The translations under genes were made by a program, and so were the position numbers. A DNA stretch of 64,000 nt from Candidatus Planktophila dulcis (lineage in GTDB: Bacteria; Actinomycetota; Actinomycetes; Nanopelagicales; Nanopelagicaceae), in contig NZ_CP016777.1 in the NCBI RefSeq assembly GCF_002288225.1, positions 1,178,001 through 1,242,000 on the forward strand, in the 5' to 3' direction. The notes under the pieces were generated by a model. The model was not told the origin of the DNA and did no database searches. It saw only the letters and a list, made by a program, of their open reading frames with translations. This document shows positions 18,254 to 26,099 of this stretch, piece by piece (position 1 is the first letter of the stretch; each line of letters begins with the position of its first letter).

Positions 18254-18598
18254 TTACCAGGCGTAAGCAATAACGATATTGAGAACTGTCAGTCCAAGCA
18301 TTGTTACCCAGATTGAATTCTTGAGTACCGGCTTCTTAAGATGTGTGTAACCCAGAGTCAATATGACTGCAAGCACCAGTCCCTTGATACCGACCTTGGT
18401 GTGGTTAAGTGCTTCATCATGGACTTGATCCCACAATCCAACCATCACAAGAGCTGCAATCAGCGCTGTGAGCGTTGCATGAACAATGCCAGGATTGAGC
18501 TTCTTAGGATTCTTATTCGCCTGCAAGAGTAAGAGAGCCAGAATCGCAACTACGCAGAGCAGATGGATGCCAAAAGCGATGTGATAAACAATCTCCAT
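18254..18598 (-). CDS. Small four-helix membrane protein, unknown function
   Basis: A 114-residue protein with four hydrophobic segments (about residues 5-26, 40-58, 68-85 and 94-112) joined by short loops, the second ending in WDQVHDEALNHTKVGIK. I recognise no named domain, though similar small integral membrane proteins are widespread in actinobacteria. AAGGAG at good spacing supports the start. It is upstream of dacB in the same direction with an 8-nt gap, so a role near the envelope is possible. Confidence 0.8.
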   Translation of the reverse strand: MEIVYHIAFGIHLLCVVAILALLLLQANKNPKKLNPGIVHATLTALIAALVMVGLWDQVHDEALNHTKVGIKGLVLAVILTLGYTHLKKPVLKNSIWVTMLGLTVLNIVIAYAW

Positions 18599-18641
18599 TG
18601 TGACTCCTTCAAAGTTATTGGTATTGCCGGCTGCTTAAGTT

Positions 18642-18647
18642 TAGAGT
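18642..18647 (+). promoter_or_regulatory. -10 element of the TrmH-like methyltransferase gene
   Basis: TAGAGT ends 6 nt (GCATCC) before the ATG at 18654. No Shine-Dalgarno is seen, so the transcript is predicted leaderless. Confidence 0.5.
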
Positions 18648-18653
18648 GCATCC

Positions 18654-19304
18654 ATGGAAATCAATACACCTGCGGTCATCGGACCGGGTGAATTTTTCCC
18701 AGTAGTAGGCGTTGGCCCTCACGAAAAACCTTGGCCTACAGGTCCTCAATATGATCCTGAGCTTTTGGAAAATGGTGATCGCAGAAATGTTCTCGATTAC
18801 TACAGATATTGGACAGTTGAAGCGATTGTTGCCGACCTCAATACAAAACGTCATAAACTCCAGATTGCAATTGAAAACTGGCAGCACGATCTAAACATTG
18901 GCTCCATTGTTCGCACAGCAAATGCTTTTAATGCATCTATTGTTCACATCGTTGGAAAGCGCGATTGGAATAAGCGCGGTGCGATGGTGACCGATAGATA
19001 TCTCACTGTTCTGCATCACCCCACCATCGCCGAATTTGCACAGTGGTGTTCTGAGAATGAGACCCCCATCATTGGAATCGACAATGTCCCAGGATCTAAG
19101 CATTTAGAAGGTGCAGAACTTCCTGAGAAGTGCGTACTTCTCTTTGGCCAAGAAGGTGCCGGAATGTCAGATGAAGGAATTGCTATCTGTGAAGTTCTCT
19201 ATGCAATTGAACAATATGGTTCTACGCGTTCAATGAATGCATCTGCTGCTGGTGCTATCGCGATGTATCACTGGGCGCTTCAGCACCTACCGCGCAAGAT
19301 TTAA
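18654..19304 (+). CDS. TrmH/SpoU-family RNA 2'-O-methyltransferase
   Basis: SAM-dependent RNA methylase with the knotted SPOUT fold. The 216-residue protein has the family motifs NIGSIVRTANAF (motif 1, about residues 82-93), LLFGQEGAGMSDE (motif 2) and YGSTRSMNASAAGAIAMYHW (motif 3). An N-terminal extension of about 45 residues precedes the catalytic part. The RNA target (tRNA or rRNA) cannot be decided. Its 3' end shares a TTAA with the stop of the convergent TPR gene. Confidence 0.9.
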   Translation: MEINTPAVIGPGEFFPVVGVGPHEKPWPTGPQYDPELLENGDRRNVLDYYRYWTVEAIVADLNTKRHKLQIAIENWQHDLNIGSIVRTANAFNASIVHIVGKRDWNKRGAMVTDRYLTVLHHPTIAEFAQWCSENETPIIGIDNVPGSKHLEGAELPEKCVLLFGQEGAGMSDEGIAICEVLYAIEQYGSTRSMNASAAGAIAMYHWALQHLPRKI

Positions 19305-20263
19305 TCGTTGAGTATGACATCTGCATCTGATGCAGGTTCATCAGCGAGGGCTTCACGCACTGACTTCAATCGACGTTCAACCTCATCAGCTTCTTCCATG
19401 CGCCCTAATTGGCGCATGACAGCAACCATGCGGTCTTCGATATCGAGAATGAATTCAAAATCTTTCGGTTCATCGTCGGTAATGATTTGAAGGACGCCAT
19501 CGAGCGTGGATAGGCCATCTTCTAGTTTCCCAAGGAGAATCTCTGCTTTTCCGAACTCAAAGAGTGCAAAAGTTTCGCGGCGGTGATCATGGGCCGTTTC
19601 AAAGACATCGATGGACTTACGCGCTGCATCAATTGCTTTCTCACCATCGCCAAGTTCGACATAGCAAGAGGCAATCTTTTGATCGCATCGCGCAACATGA
19701 ATTACTTCTTTCTCTAACTTAAACATCTTGCGTGCCTCTTGGAAGCAGATGATTGCTTCGGCAAAATTCTTTAGTTCGCGCTGTGCGCAACCGATGAGGT
19801 GCATGTCATTGGCTGCACCAATTGTGTTTCCATCAACGAGATGCTCCTGCGAACACTCATACATAGTCTCAATAACTTTTTCATAATTCTTTGAGGCATA
19901 CCACCACTCACCGAGTGTGCAGGCGAGCTCAAGTGCAATAGGAGATTTGTTCTCACGCAAGATTGCAACAGCTTGGCTCATCGCAGTTGCAGCTTCATCC
20001 ATGCGCTTGAGCTGATTGAGGTTGTAACCAATGGCAGAATATGCCTGCGCTAATCCTTCACTGGGAGCAGATGCTCCTAGTTCAGAGAAGATATCTCGAG
20101 CGGTTTCTGCGAGCGCGAGCGCCTCGTCATATTGGCCGCGGGCAAAGATGCGGGCAGAGAGTTCGTAATAGGTATTGGCTCGCTCTTCACCGTGGACCTC
20201 AGGGATGCGATCCCAGAGCATCTCCTCAGTAACAAGATCATCCTGGCCTTCGTCATCACTCAT
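19301..20263 (-). CDS. TPR-repeat protein, unknown function
   Basis: A 320-residue acidic, soluble protein built of tetratricopeptide-like helix pairs: ANTYYELSARIFARGQYDEALALAETARDIF, LAQAYSAIGYNLNQLKRMDEAATAMSQAVAIL and later repeats of the same A/G/L/Y/A/P pattern, out to the LGRMEEADEVERRLKSV region. It has no signal peptide or membrane segment. TPR arrays usually scaffold protein complexes; no catalytic domain is seen. It is divergent from the nickel/cobalt importer and not obviously linked to it. Confidence 0.82.
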   Translation of the reverse strand: MSDDEGQDDLVTEEMLWDRIPEVHGEERANTYYELSARIFARGQYDEALALAETARDIFSELGASAPSEGLAQAYSAIGYNLNQLKRMDEAATAMSQAVAILRENKSPIALELACTLGEWWYASKNYEKVIETMYECSQEHLVDGNTIGAANDMHLIGCAQRELKNFAEAIICFQEARKMFKLEKEVIHVARCDQKIASCYVELGDGEKAIDAARKSIDVFETAHDHRRETFALFEFGKAEILLGKLEDGLSTLDGVLQIITDDEPKDFEFILDIEDRMVAVMRQLGRMEEADEVERRLKSVREALADEPASDADVILND

Positions 20264-20358
20264 CTAAAGACCCCCCAGCTGCTTGAGATTCCTGCACTGT
20301 AGACCTAACGCCCCCACGCTCGTGGTTATTTCAACTCGCTTGGGCGTAAATTCTCGGT

Positions 20359-20388
20359 TAATCTTCTCTTCTTGCGAATCATTTGCAT
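20359..20388 (+). promoter_or_regulatory. Predicted promoter -10 and Nur-like operator upstream of cbiM
   Basis: A -10-like TAATCT lies at 20359-20364. Directly after it, at 20372-20388, is TTGCGA-ATCAT-TTGCAT, an imperfect inverted repeat that fits the Nur box of Streptomyces (TTGCaa-N5-ttGCAA, from memory). A site just downstream of the -10 would block transcription, as expected for a nickel-responsive Fur-family repressor. The sequence is seen; regulator identity is inferred. Confidence 0.5.
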
Positions 20389-20404
20389 CTAGAAAGGGCT
20401 GACC

Positions 20405-21082
20405 ATGCATATTCCTGATGGCTTCATCGACATTCCTACCTCTGTCGCCTTCGCTGGATTAGCTGCAACTGGTGTGGCTATCTCACTCAAGGGGGCTAGA
20501 TCCTCCCTCGATGAGAAGACCGCTCCACTTGCTGGACTTACAGCAACATTTATCTTTGCTGTGCAGATGCTTAATTTCCCAGTCGCTGCTGGAACAAGTG
20601 GCCACTTACTGGGTGGAGCCCTTGCTGCAGTTCTTGTAGGTCCGTGGGCAGCATCGCTGGCACTGACTGTTGTCTTGCTGATGCAAGCCTTGCTCTTTGC
20701 TGATGGAGGATTAACCGCACTCGGACTCAACATCTTTAACATGTCCTTAGTCGGAGTGTGGGTTGGTTACCTCATTTTCATCCTCGTTAAGAAATTTCTA
20801 CCAAAAAATAAGTCTTCAATATCAATCGCTGCTTTTCTTGCAGGATTAATCTCAGTTCCATGTGCTGCCGCAGGATTTGTCCTCCAGTATGCAATCGGCG
20901 GAACTGCAACATTCTCTATTTCACAAGTACTCACAGCCATGCTTGGAACCCACTTACTTATAGGAATTGGTGAAGGAGTTATCACAGCACTAGCTGTAGG
21001 AGCAGTAATGGCTAGCCGTTCTGATCTTGTCTATGGCTACAAAGGAACTACACATTTACTAGAGACGCGAGTAAATAAATGA
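20405..21082 (+). CDS. cbiM: ECF transporter substrate-binding membrane protein CbiM
   Basis: Membrane component that binds nickel or cobalt ions in an energy-coupling-factor importer. The 225-residue protein begins MHIPDGFID, whose N-terminal amine and His2 form the metal site in this family, and has six or seven membrane segments with a LLGGALAAVLVGPWAA motif. AAAGGG lies before the ATG. It is first in a four-gene CbiM-PDGLE-CbiQ-CbiO operon and overlaps the next gene by 4 nt. Confidence 0.93.
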   Translation: MHIPDGFIDIPTSVAFAGLAATGVAISLKGARSSLDEKTAPLAGLTATFIFAVQMLNFPVAAGTSGHLLGGALAAVLVGPWAASLALTVVLLMQALLFADGGLTALGLNIFNMSLVGVWVGYLIFILVKKFLPKNKSSISIAAFLAGLISVPCAAAGFVLQYAIGGTATFSISQVLTAMLGTHLLIGIGEGVITALAVGAVMASRSDLVYGYKGTTHLLETRVNK

Positions 21083-21384
21083 AAAAACAAAATAAATTTA
21101 TTATTGCTGGGTTTGCTCTATCGCTATTGCTAGCAGGGGTTGTCTCGAACTATGCATCCTCTAGCCCAGACGGACTTGAAAAAGTAGCTGAAGATATTGG
21201 TTTCCTTGATAAGGCCAAAGAACATACGAATTCAGATGGATTGCTTGCTGACTATGGAGTAAAGGGTGTTAAGAATGAACGGCTTTCCACGGGAGCAGCC
21301 GGGGTCATTGGTGTACTCGCCACCGCAGGTGTTTCTTCAGGGCTCTTCTTGATTCTGCGACGCAAGAATGGCGCAAGCAAATAG
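21079..21384 (+). CDS. PDGLE-domain protein (CbiN-like component)
   Basis: A 101-residue protein with an N-terminal membrane segment (about residues 7-24), the diagnostic SSPDGLEKVAEDIGF stretch (about 29-43) and a second membrane segment (about 73-92) before a basic tail. It replaces CbiN in many CbiM-type importers and is needed for metal uptake by the CbiM module. It overlaps cbiM by 4 nt. Confidence 0.9.
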   Translation: MKKQNKFIIAGFALSLLLAGVVSNYASSSPDGLEKVAEDIGFLDKAKEHTNSDGLLADYGVKGVKNERLSTGAAGVIGVLATAGVSSGLFLILRRKNGASK

Positions 21385-21479
21385 AGACTTTATCCTCAGA
21401 AAAGAGTCAGGTTCACTCTCATGGCCATCACCATGGCCATGATGTAGGTGAAAGGCTTTACATTCATCGCCATTCAGTT

Positions 21480-22196
21480 GTGCACTCTTTGCCTTCGCAT
21501 GTAAAAATCCTCGCTGTTCTCTCTTTTGTGTTGGTCGTTGTATCTACCCCCATCACCTACTGGCCTGCCTTTGTGGGATTCCTAATCCTTGTGATTGCCT
21601 CCTCGCTAGCTGGAAAGATCTCAGTACTCACACTTTCAAAACGAGCTCTGATTGAAGTGCCTTTCATATTCTTCGCAGTTCTGATGCCTTTCGTTGGAAC
21701 TGGCGAACGATTTGAACTCGGTCCTTTCAATCTCTATAGAGATGGACTGTTGGCTGGGCTTTCAATTGTTGCCAAAGGAACTTTGGGTGTCTTAAGCGCT
21801 GTCATCCTCTCAACAACTACTACTGCTCGCGAGATCTTGCGAGGTCTAGAGCGACTACGGCTGCCACTTATTATGGTTCAGATTGCATCCTTCATGCTTC
21901 GATACATCAATGTAATCAGTGATGAGATGGAACGAATGAAGATTGCACGACAATCTCGCGGTTTCGATGCGACAGGAATCAAGCATTGGAAAGTTATCGC
22001 TACATCGGCTGCAGCGCTATTTATCCGTTCTTACGAACGCGGGGAACGCGTGCATCTAGCCATGCTCTCTCGTGGATTTGATGGTGAGCTCCCACATACG
22101 GAAGTGAAATTTGTCGGTTACTCGACATGGTTGAGAGCACTGAGTATTCCTGCATTTGCACTGCTGATTTCCATCTTCTTTAGAATGAATGGATAA
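21480..22196 (+). CDS. cbiQ: ECF transporter T component CbiQ (start codon uncertain)
   Basis: Transmembrane coupling protein linking CbiM to the ATPase. From the first in-frame canonical start (GTG at 21480) it is 238 residues with about six membrane segments and the two T-component coupling helices, including ARQSRGFDATG and AMLSRGFDG (the Ala-Arg-Gly signatures). Homologues have about 15-30 more residues before this point. The same frame upstream (about 21411-21479) encodes a His-rich stretch HSHGHHHGHDVGERLYIHRH that looks homologous, but no ATG, GTG or TTG lies in it. The true start is therefore unknown. Confidence 0.88.
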   Translation: MHSLPSHVKILAVLSFVLVVVSTPITYWPAFVGFLILVIASSLAGKISVLTLSKRALIEVPFIFFAVLMPFVGTGERFELGPFNLYRDGLLAGLSIVAKGTLGVLSAVILSTTTTAREILRGLERLRLPLIMVQIASFMLRYINVISDEMERMKIARQSRGFDATGIKHWKVIATSAAALFIRSYERGERVHLAMLSRGFDGELPHTEVKFVGYSTWLRALSIPAFALLISIFFRMNG

Positions 22197-22199
22197 AAC

Positions 22200-22946
22200 A
22201 TGAGCAACCACCCGAGTTTACTAATCAATAATCTGGCATTTGCTTATCCTGATGGCAATCAAGCTCTCTATGGAGTAAACCTTCGTGTTGAGAAGGGAGA
22301 GCGAGTAGCACTCCTTGGGCCTAATGGCGCAGGTAAGACCACTCTTGTTCTGCATATGAACGGAATTCACCAGACTATGCAAGGTGAAGTCTTTATTGCA
22401 GGTGAGAAAGTTGATTCCAAAAATAAGGATTCCATAAGAAACATTCGCTCAAAAGTCGGAATCGTATTTCAAGATCCTGATGATCAGTTATTTATGCCAA
22501 CAGTCGGTGAAGATGTTGCCTTCGGCCCTTACAACATGGGAGTGCGAGGTGATGAGCTAGAGGCAGTCGTTGACTATGCGCTGAAGTTAGTCGGTATGAG
22601 TGAGTTTAAGGATCGTCCTCCGCATCACCTCTCCTTTGGACAGCGCAGACGAGTCGCAGTTGCCACAGTTCTTGCGATGAAACCTGAAATCTTGGTTATG
22701 GATGAACCTTCATCAAATCTTGATCCGGCTAGCCGCAGAGAGTTGGCGGACATTTTGCGCTCACTCGATGTCACTATCGTGATGGTGACTCATGACCTTC
22801 CCTACGCACACGAGCTCTGTGAAAGAGCAGTGATTCTCTCTGGTGGAATCATTGTTGCAGACGATAAAACCGAATCAATATTGAAAAATGAAAAGTTACT
22901 TGGTACTCATCGACTTGAGCTGCCATTCGGTTTTACTCTTTCCTAA
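22200..22946 (+). CDS. cbiO: ECF transporter ATP-binding protein CbiO
   Basis: Provides ATP hydrolysis for the nickel/cobalt importer. The 248-residue protein has Walker A GPNGAGKTTL (about residues 41-50), the Q-loop FQDPDDQLF, signature LSFGQRRRVAVA, Walker B ILVMDEPSSNLDP and the H-loop VTHD. It follows cbiQ by 3 nt. Its 3' end overlaps the convergent EamA gene by 14 nt. Confidence 0.95.
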   Translation: MSNHPSLLINNLAFAYPDGNQALYGVNLRVEKGERVALLGPNGAGKTTLVLHMNGIHQTMQGEVFIAGEKVDSKNKDSIRNIRSKVGIVFQDPDDQLFMPTVGEDVAFGPYNMGVRGDELEAVVDYALKLVGMSEFKDRPPHHLSFGQRRRVAVATVLAMKPEILVMDEPSSNLDPASRRELADILRSLDVTIVMVTHDLPYAHELCERAVILSGGIIVADDKTESILKNEKLLGTHRLELPFGFTLS

Positions 22947-23820
22947 ATCTGATTCGCTCTTGAGCAATCGCTGCACCTAGGAGAACTACCAAAGCGCCAA
23001 CAGGTTCATGCCATGTGACTTTTTCATTGAGAAAGATCACTCCCACAATGACCGCCACAACCGGGGTCAAATACGTCACGCTACTTGCAATCGCACTTCC
23101 GGCTAACTCCATCACTTTGAAGTTCCAGATATAGGCAAAGCCACTGCCAAAAACACCGAGCGCGATCATTCCAAGGACTGGCGTCAGACGATATTCATCT
23201 TGAGCTATTCCATCAAAGAGATAGAAAGGCAGAAGTGTTGCCGCAGCTAGCGTCAGCTGTGTTGCAACAATAGATTCTGGTTTGGCCTTATAAGGAATCA
23301 CATACTTGCGCGTATAGGGAAATGAAATTCCATAACAAGAAACTGCTGCAAGTAATACCAAGATTGCCCAGAGCGGATTATCACCAAGACCACGCCATGC
23401 GCCCAGAACAATCAGTACTCCAGTAAATCCGATGATGATCCCAACGAATTGAAAGGTTTTTGGTTTCTCTTCCCTATGAACAATAAGAATTGCAAGCAGC
23501 GTCATTAGCGGTGTGACCGCATTGATAATTCCTGCAAGAACTGATGTCACCTCTGTCTGAGCAAGTGCAAAGAGAACTCCAGGAATGACATTGAGCAGCA
23601 TCGCAACTACCCATAAATGAAGAAGTAACTTCTTATCTGAAATCATCGCAGCGCCTTGGATCTTGGCATAGAGCACCAAAGAGAGCGCACCTAATGCGCA
23701 ACGGCCAAAGGCAACGCCAAAGGGAGTAAGAAATTCAAGGCCTAATTTAATGAAGATAAAGGAACAGCCCCACACGAAGCCAAGGGCTAGATAGGCAGGA
23801 AGCCAAGACTTACTTTTCAT
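22933..23820 (-). CDS. EamA/DMT-superfamily transporter
   Basis: A 295-residue inner-membrane protein with ten hydrophobic segments in two five-helix repeats, each carrying the EamA pattern (for example WGCSFIFIKLGLEFLTPFGVAFGRC and SSVTYLTPVVAVIVGVIFLNEKV). Substrates of this family range from amino acids to metabolites, so none can be assigned. The start at 23820 is chosen because TATCTT (23827-23832) ends 6 nt upstream; an ATG at 23835, 3 nt from the tRNA-Lys end, would add five residues. Confidence 0.88.
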   Translation of the reverse strand: MKSKSWLPAYLALGFVWGCSFIFIKLGLEFLTPFGVAFGRCALGALSLVLYAKIQGAAMISDKKLLLHLWVVAMLLNVIPGVLFALAQTEVTSVLAGIINAVTPLMTLLAILIVHREEKPKTFQFVGIIIGFTGVLIVLGAWRGLGDNPLWAILVLLAAVSCYGISFPYTRKYVIPYKAKPESIVATQLTLAAATLLPFYLFDGIAQDEYRLTPVLGMIALGVFGSGFAYIWNFKVMELAGSAIASSVTYLTPVVAVIVGVIFLNEKVTWHEPVGALVVLLGAAIAQERIRFRKE

Positions 23821-23826
23821 ATCGTG

Positions 23827-23832
23827 AAGATA
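23827..23832 (-). promoter_or_regulatory. -10 element of the EamA transporter gene
   Basis: TATCTT on the minus strand, 6 nt (CACGAT) before the ATG at 23820, squeezed into the 18 nt between the tRNA-Lys 3' end and the start codon. Confidence 0.45.
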
Positions 23833-23838
23833 CATGTG

Positions 23839-23911
23839 TGGGCCCAGACAGGCTCGAACTGTCGACCCACGGATTAAAAGTCCGTTGCTCTACCGACTGA
23901 GCTATAGGCCC
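23839..23911 (-). tRNA. tRNA-Lys (anticodon UUU)
   Basis: A 73-nt cloverleaf. Acceptor arm GGGCCTA pairs with TGGGCCC and the discriminator base is A. The D arm has AGCTCAG, the anticodon loop is CTTTTAA with anticodon TTT, and the T arm is GACAG-TTCGAGC-CTGTC. CCA is not encoded. Confidence 0.95.
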
Positions 23912-23940
23912 CAACTAATGAACTGGCGCAGTCTACTACC

Positions 23941-24906
23941 TCAACGCCCACGGCTAGCACGCAGTAATCGGTCCCGAATTGCAACGGAGATATCGTCACC
24001 GGAAGGCTGCTTCACAACTACGCGCGATAACGATTGCTCATCAGCACTTCGTAGCGCGGCATATAGCACTCTCGCAAAATCTTCATTGTTTGCAGGAGAT
24101 GCCAATCGAATGACTCCATCAGGTGTTGGGATTTCAATTGAGGCGATAAAGCCATCACCTTTTTCTGGAGTGATATCAAGAACTACTTGCGCACTTGGTG
24201 AGTAATGATTTTCTAGTGAACCACTCACTCTGATTTCAGTTGCATCATAGGAAAGATCAAGTTTAGTTACTTCTTTAATCATCTCTTCCGTAATTGCACC
24301 AGGGCGAAGAATCTTTGGGCTTTGTGTTGTGCAATCGATAATGGTGGATTCAACTCCCACCTGTGATGGCCCACCATCGAGAATCAAATCATCCTGTGCT
24401 AAATATTGAGAGAGCTCATCGCTAACAGCCTTAGCTGTTGTGGGTGAAACATGGCCAAAGCGATTGGCACTCGGGGCTGCAATGCCTTTGCCACCAATCT
24501 TCTTAAACTCATTCAGGAGTGCGAGTGCAATGACATGGTTGGGAACTCGAAGCCCAACTGTTTCTTGTCCCCCAGTGATGAAATCTTGTGCAAGGGGTGA
24601 ACGCTTGAGAATCAAAGTCATTGGGCCTGGCCAGAATGTGCGAGCAAGCGCGATTGCGTAATCTGGAATCTCATCAGACCACTGCGCTATATCTTGCATA
24701 TCTCCCACATGAACGATGAGTGGGTGATCGGCAGGGCGTCCCTTTACTTCATAAATCCGTGCCACAGCCTCTGGGTTAGTTGCATCGGCACCAAGTCCAT
24801 AGACAGTCTCAGTGGGGAAAGCGATGAGAGAGCCTGATTTCAAACTCTGTGCGGCGCGAGCCATCGCATCTGCTGTGCAGTTGGATACGAATTGCCCGCT
24901 AGTCAT
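23941..24906 (-). CDS. sua5: L-threonylcarbamoyladenylate synthase (Sua5/YrdC family)
   Basis: Makes threonylcarbamoyl-AMP for the t6A modification of tRNAs reading ANN codons. The 321-residue form has the YrdC domain (about residues 15-205: PTETVYGLGADA, KGRPADHPLIVHV, GLRVPNH, SANRFGHVSPT) and a C-terminal Sua5 domain including LRPGAIT and SPSAQVVL. The start at 24906 is chosen because the longer frame runs into the divergent glycosyltransferase promoter; GATAAT ends 7 nt before this ATG. Confidence 0.93.
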   Translation of the reverse strand: MTSGQFVSNCTADAMARAAQSLKSGSLIAFPTETVYGLGADATNPEAVARIYEVKGRPADHPLIVHVGDMQDIAQWSDEIPDYAIALARTFWPGPMTLILKRSPLAQDFITGGQETVGLRVPNHVIALALLNEFKKIGGKGIAAPSANRFGHVSPTTAKAVSDELSQYLAQDDLILDGGPSQVGVESTIIDCTTQSPKILRPGAITEEMIKEVTKLDLSYDATEIRVSGSLENHYSPSAQVVLDITPEKGDGFIASIEIPTPDGVIRLASPANNEDFARVLYAALRSADEQSLSRVVVKQPSGDDISVAIRDRLLRASRGR

Positions 24907-24945
24907 AAGTTCAATTATCCAGCCTTTTTGCGAGAAGATAACCAC

Positions 24946-26085
24946 ATGGCCGAGCGCATCAAAGTAATGCAGATTATCGCCCGCATGAATGTGGGTGGAC
25001 CGGCCGTCATCGTGGCAGAGCTAATGCGCGGAATAGATTCCTCTCGCTTTGAGCAGATTCTTATTACTGGTTATTGCGATGAAACAGAAGCTGACTTCCT
25101 CGATGAAGTTGCCACCGATATCAAAGCAACGCGTATTGCAGGTCTTGGTCGCTCTGTCTCTCCCATTGCAGATTTCACAGCCTTCTTAGGACTCATTAAA
25201 ACCATCAAGACTTTTAAGCCTGATGTGATCCATACTCACACAGCAAAAGCTGGCGTGCTCGGTCGGTTGGCATCGATCATTGCAGGACGTGGCGCTGTTC
25301 GTATTCACACCTTCCATGGCCATCTCTTGCATGGATATTTCGCAGGGTGGAAAACACAGCTTGTAGTTTTAATTGAGAAATTCTTTGCAAAGCGCACACA
25401 TCACCTCATTGCAATTGGCACACAAGTTCAGCGCGAACTCATTGCCGCAGGCATAGGTACTGCAAGCCAATACAGTGTCTTCTTTCCAGGACTACCTGAG
25501 CCTCACACTGCAAGCAAGGCTGAGATTCGCAAAAACCTCGAATTAGATCCGGCCACTATCTACTGCGCATTCGTTGGTCGCCTTACACAGATTAAGCGCC
25601 CCGATCGACTCTTAGATGTTGCAGCTGCGATGGTTAAGCGCGAAGTTCCTATTCACTTTCTTATCGCTGGTGAAGGTGAACTCTTTGAAAGTTCTAAGGC
25701 GCGAGCAGCTGCAGAGCACTTGCCAGTGAAATTCTTGGGATGGCGCAAAGATATTGATGATCTGCTTGCTGCAAGTGATATTGCAATACTGACAAGTGAT
25801 AACGAAGGTATCCCACTGACGTTGATTCAAGCAGCTCAAGCTGGGCTACCTATCGTGGCCCCTGCTGTGGGATCTATTTCAGATATCGTTGAAAACGATA
25901 AAACCGGTTTTCTCACCTCACCCCAACCGGGTGCGATGGCTAGTGCTTTAAGCGCACTTGCAACAGATTCAGCACTTCGAAATCGCCTTGGCTCTGCTGG
26001 AAAAGTTCGAGCACATAAGTACTTCTCACTGGAGAGAATGCTCAGAGATCACACAGAGATCTATAACCGTAGCCACAAGAAGTAA
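24946..26085 (+). CDS. Glycosyltransferase family 4 protein
   Basis: A GT-B-fold retaining sugar transferase, likely cytoplasmic and acting on a lipid-linked or cell-wall glycan. The 379-residue protein has the N-terminal RMNVGGPAVIVAELMRG motif, the GRLTQIKRPDRLLD linker, and the C-terminal donor site SDNEGIPLTLIQAAQAGLP. The E-x7-E motif reads E-x7-Q, a substitution of the second Glu. The longer open frame beginning at 24892 overlaps the promoter zone; GAAGAT ends 6 nt before the chosen ATG. Confidence 0.88.
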   Translation: MAERIKVMQIIARMNVGGPAVIVAELMRGIDSSRFEQILITGYCDETEADFLDEVATDIKATRIAGLGRSVSPIADFTAFLGLIKTIKTFKPDVIHTHTAKAGVLGRLASIIAGRGAVRIHTFHGHLLHGYFAGWKTQLVVLIEKFFAKRTHHLIAIGTQVQRELIAAGIGTASQYSVFFPGLPEPHTASKAEIRKNLELDPATIYCAFVGRLTQIKRPDRLLDVAAAMVKREVPIHFLIAGEGELFESSKARAAAEHLPVKFLGWRKDIDDLLAASDIAILTSDNEGIPLTLIQAAQAGLPIVAPAVGSISDIVENDKTGFLTSPQPGAMASALSALATDSALRNRLGSAGKVRAHKYFSLERMLRDHTEIYNRSHKK

Positions 26086-26087
26086 GA

Positions 26088-26093
26088 GATAAT
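26088..26093 (+). promoter_or_regulatory. -10 element of the SIMPL-domain gene
   Basis: GATAAT ends 6 nt (AGGTTT) before the ATG at 26100, between it and the stop of the glycosyltransferase gene. Confidence 0.5.
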
Positions 26094-26099
26094 AGGTTT

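Noticed and set aside
20264-20404. Cobalamin riboswitch upstream of cbiM
   Set aside because: The 141-bp gap lacks a B12-box-like sequence and the needed length; an inverted repeat of Nur type explains the region better.
21375-21390. Programmed -1 frameshift joining the PDGLE gene to cbiQ
   Set aside because: No X-XXY-YYZ slippery heptamer is seen at the PDGLE stop codon; kept only as one option in the cbiQ start finding.
23833-23839. EamA mRNA made leaderless by tRNA-Lys 3' processing
   Set aside because: Possible for the ATG at 23835, but the -10-like TATCTT at leaderless distance from 23820 is the simpler reading.
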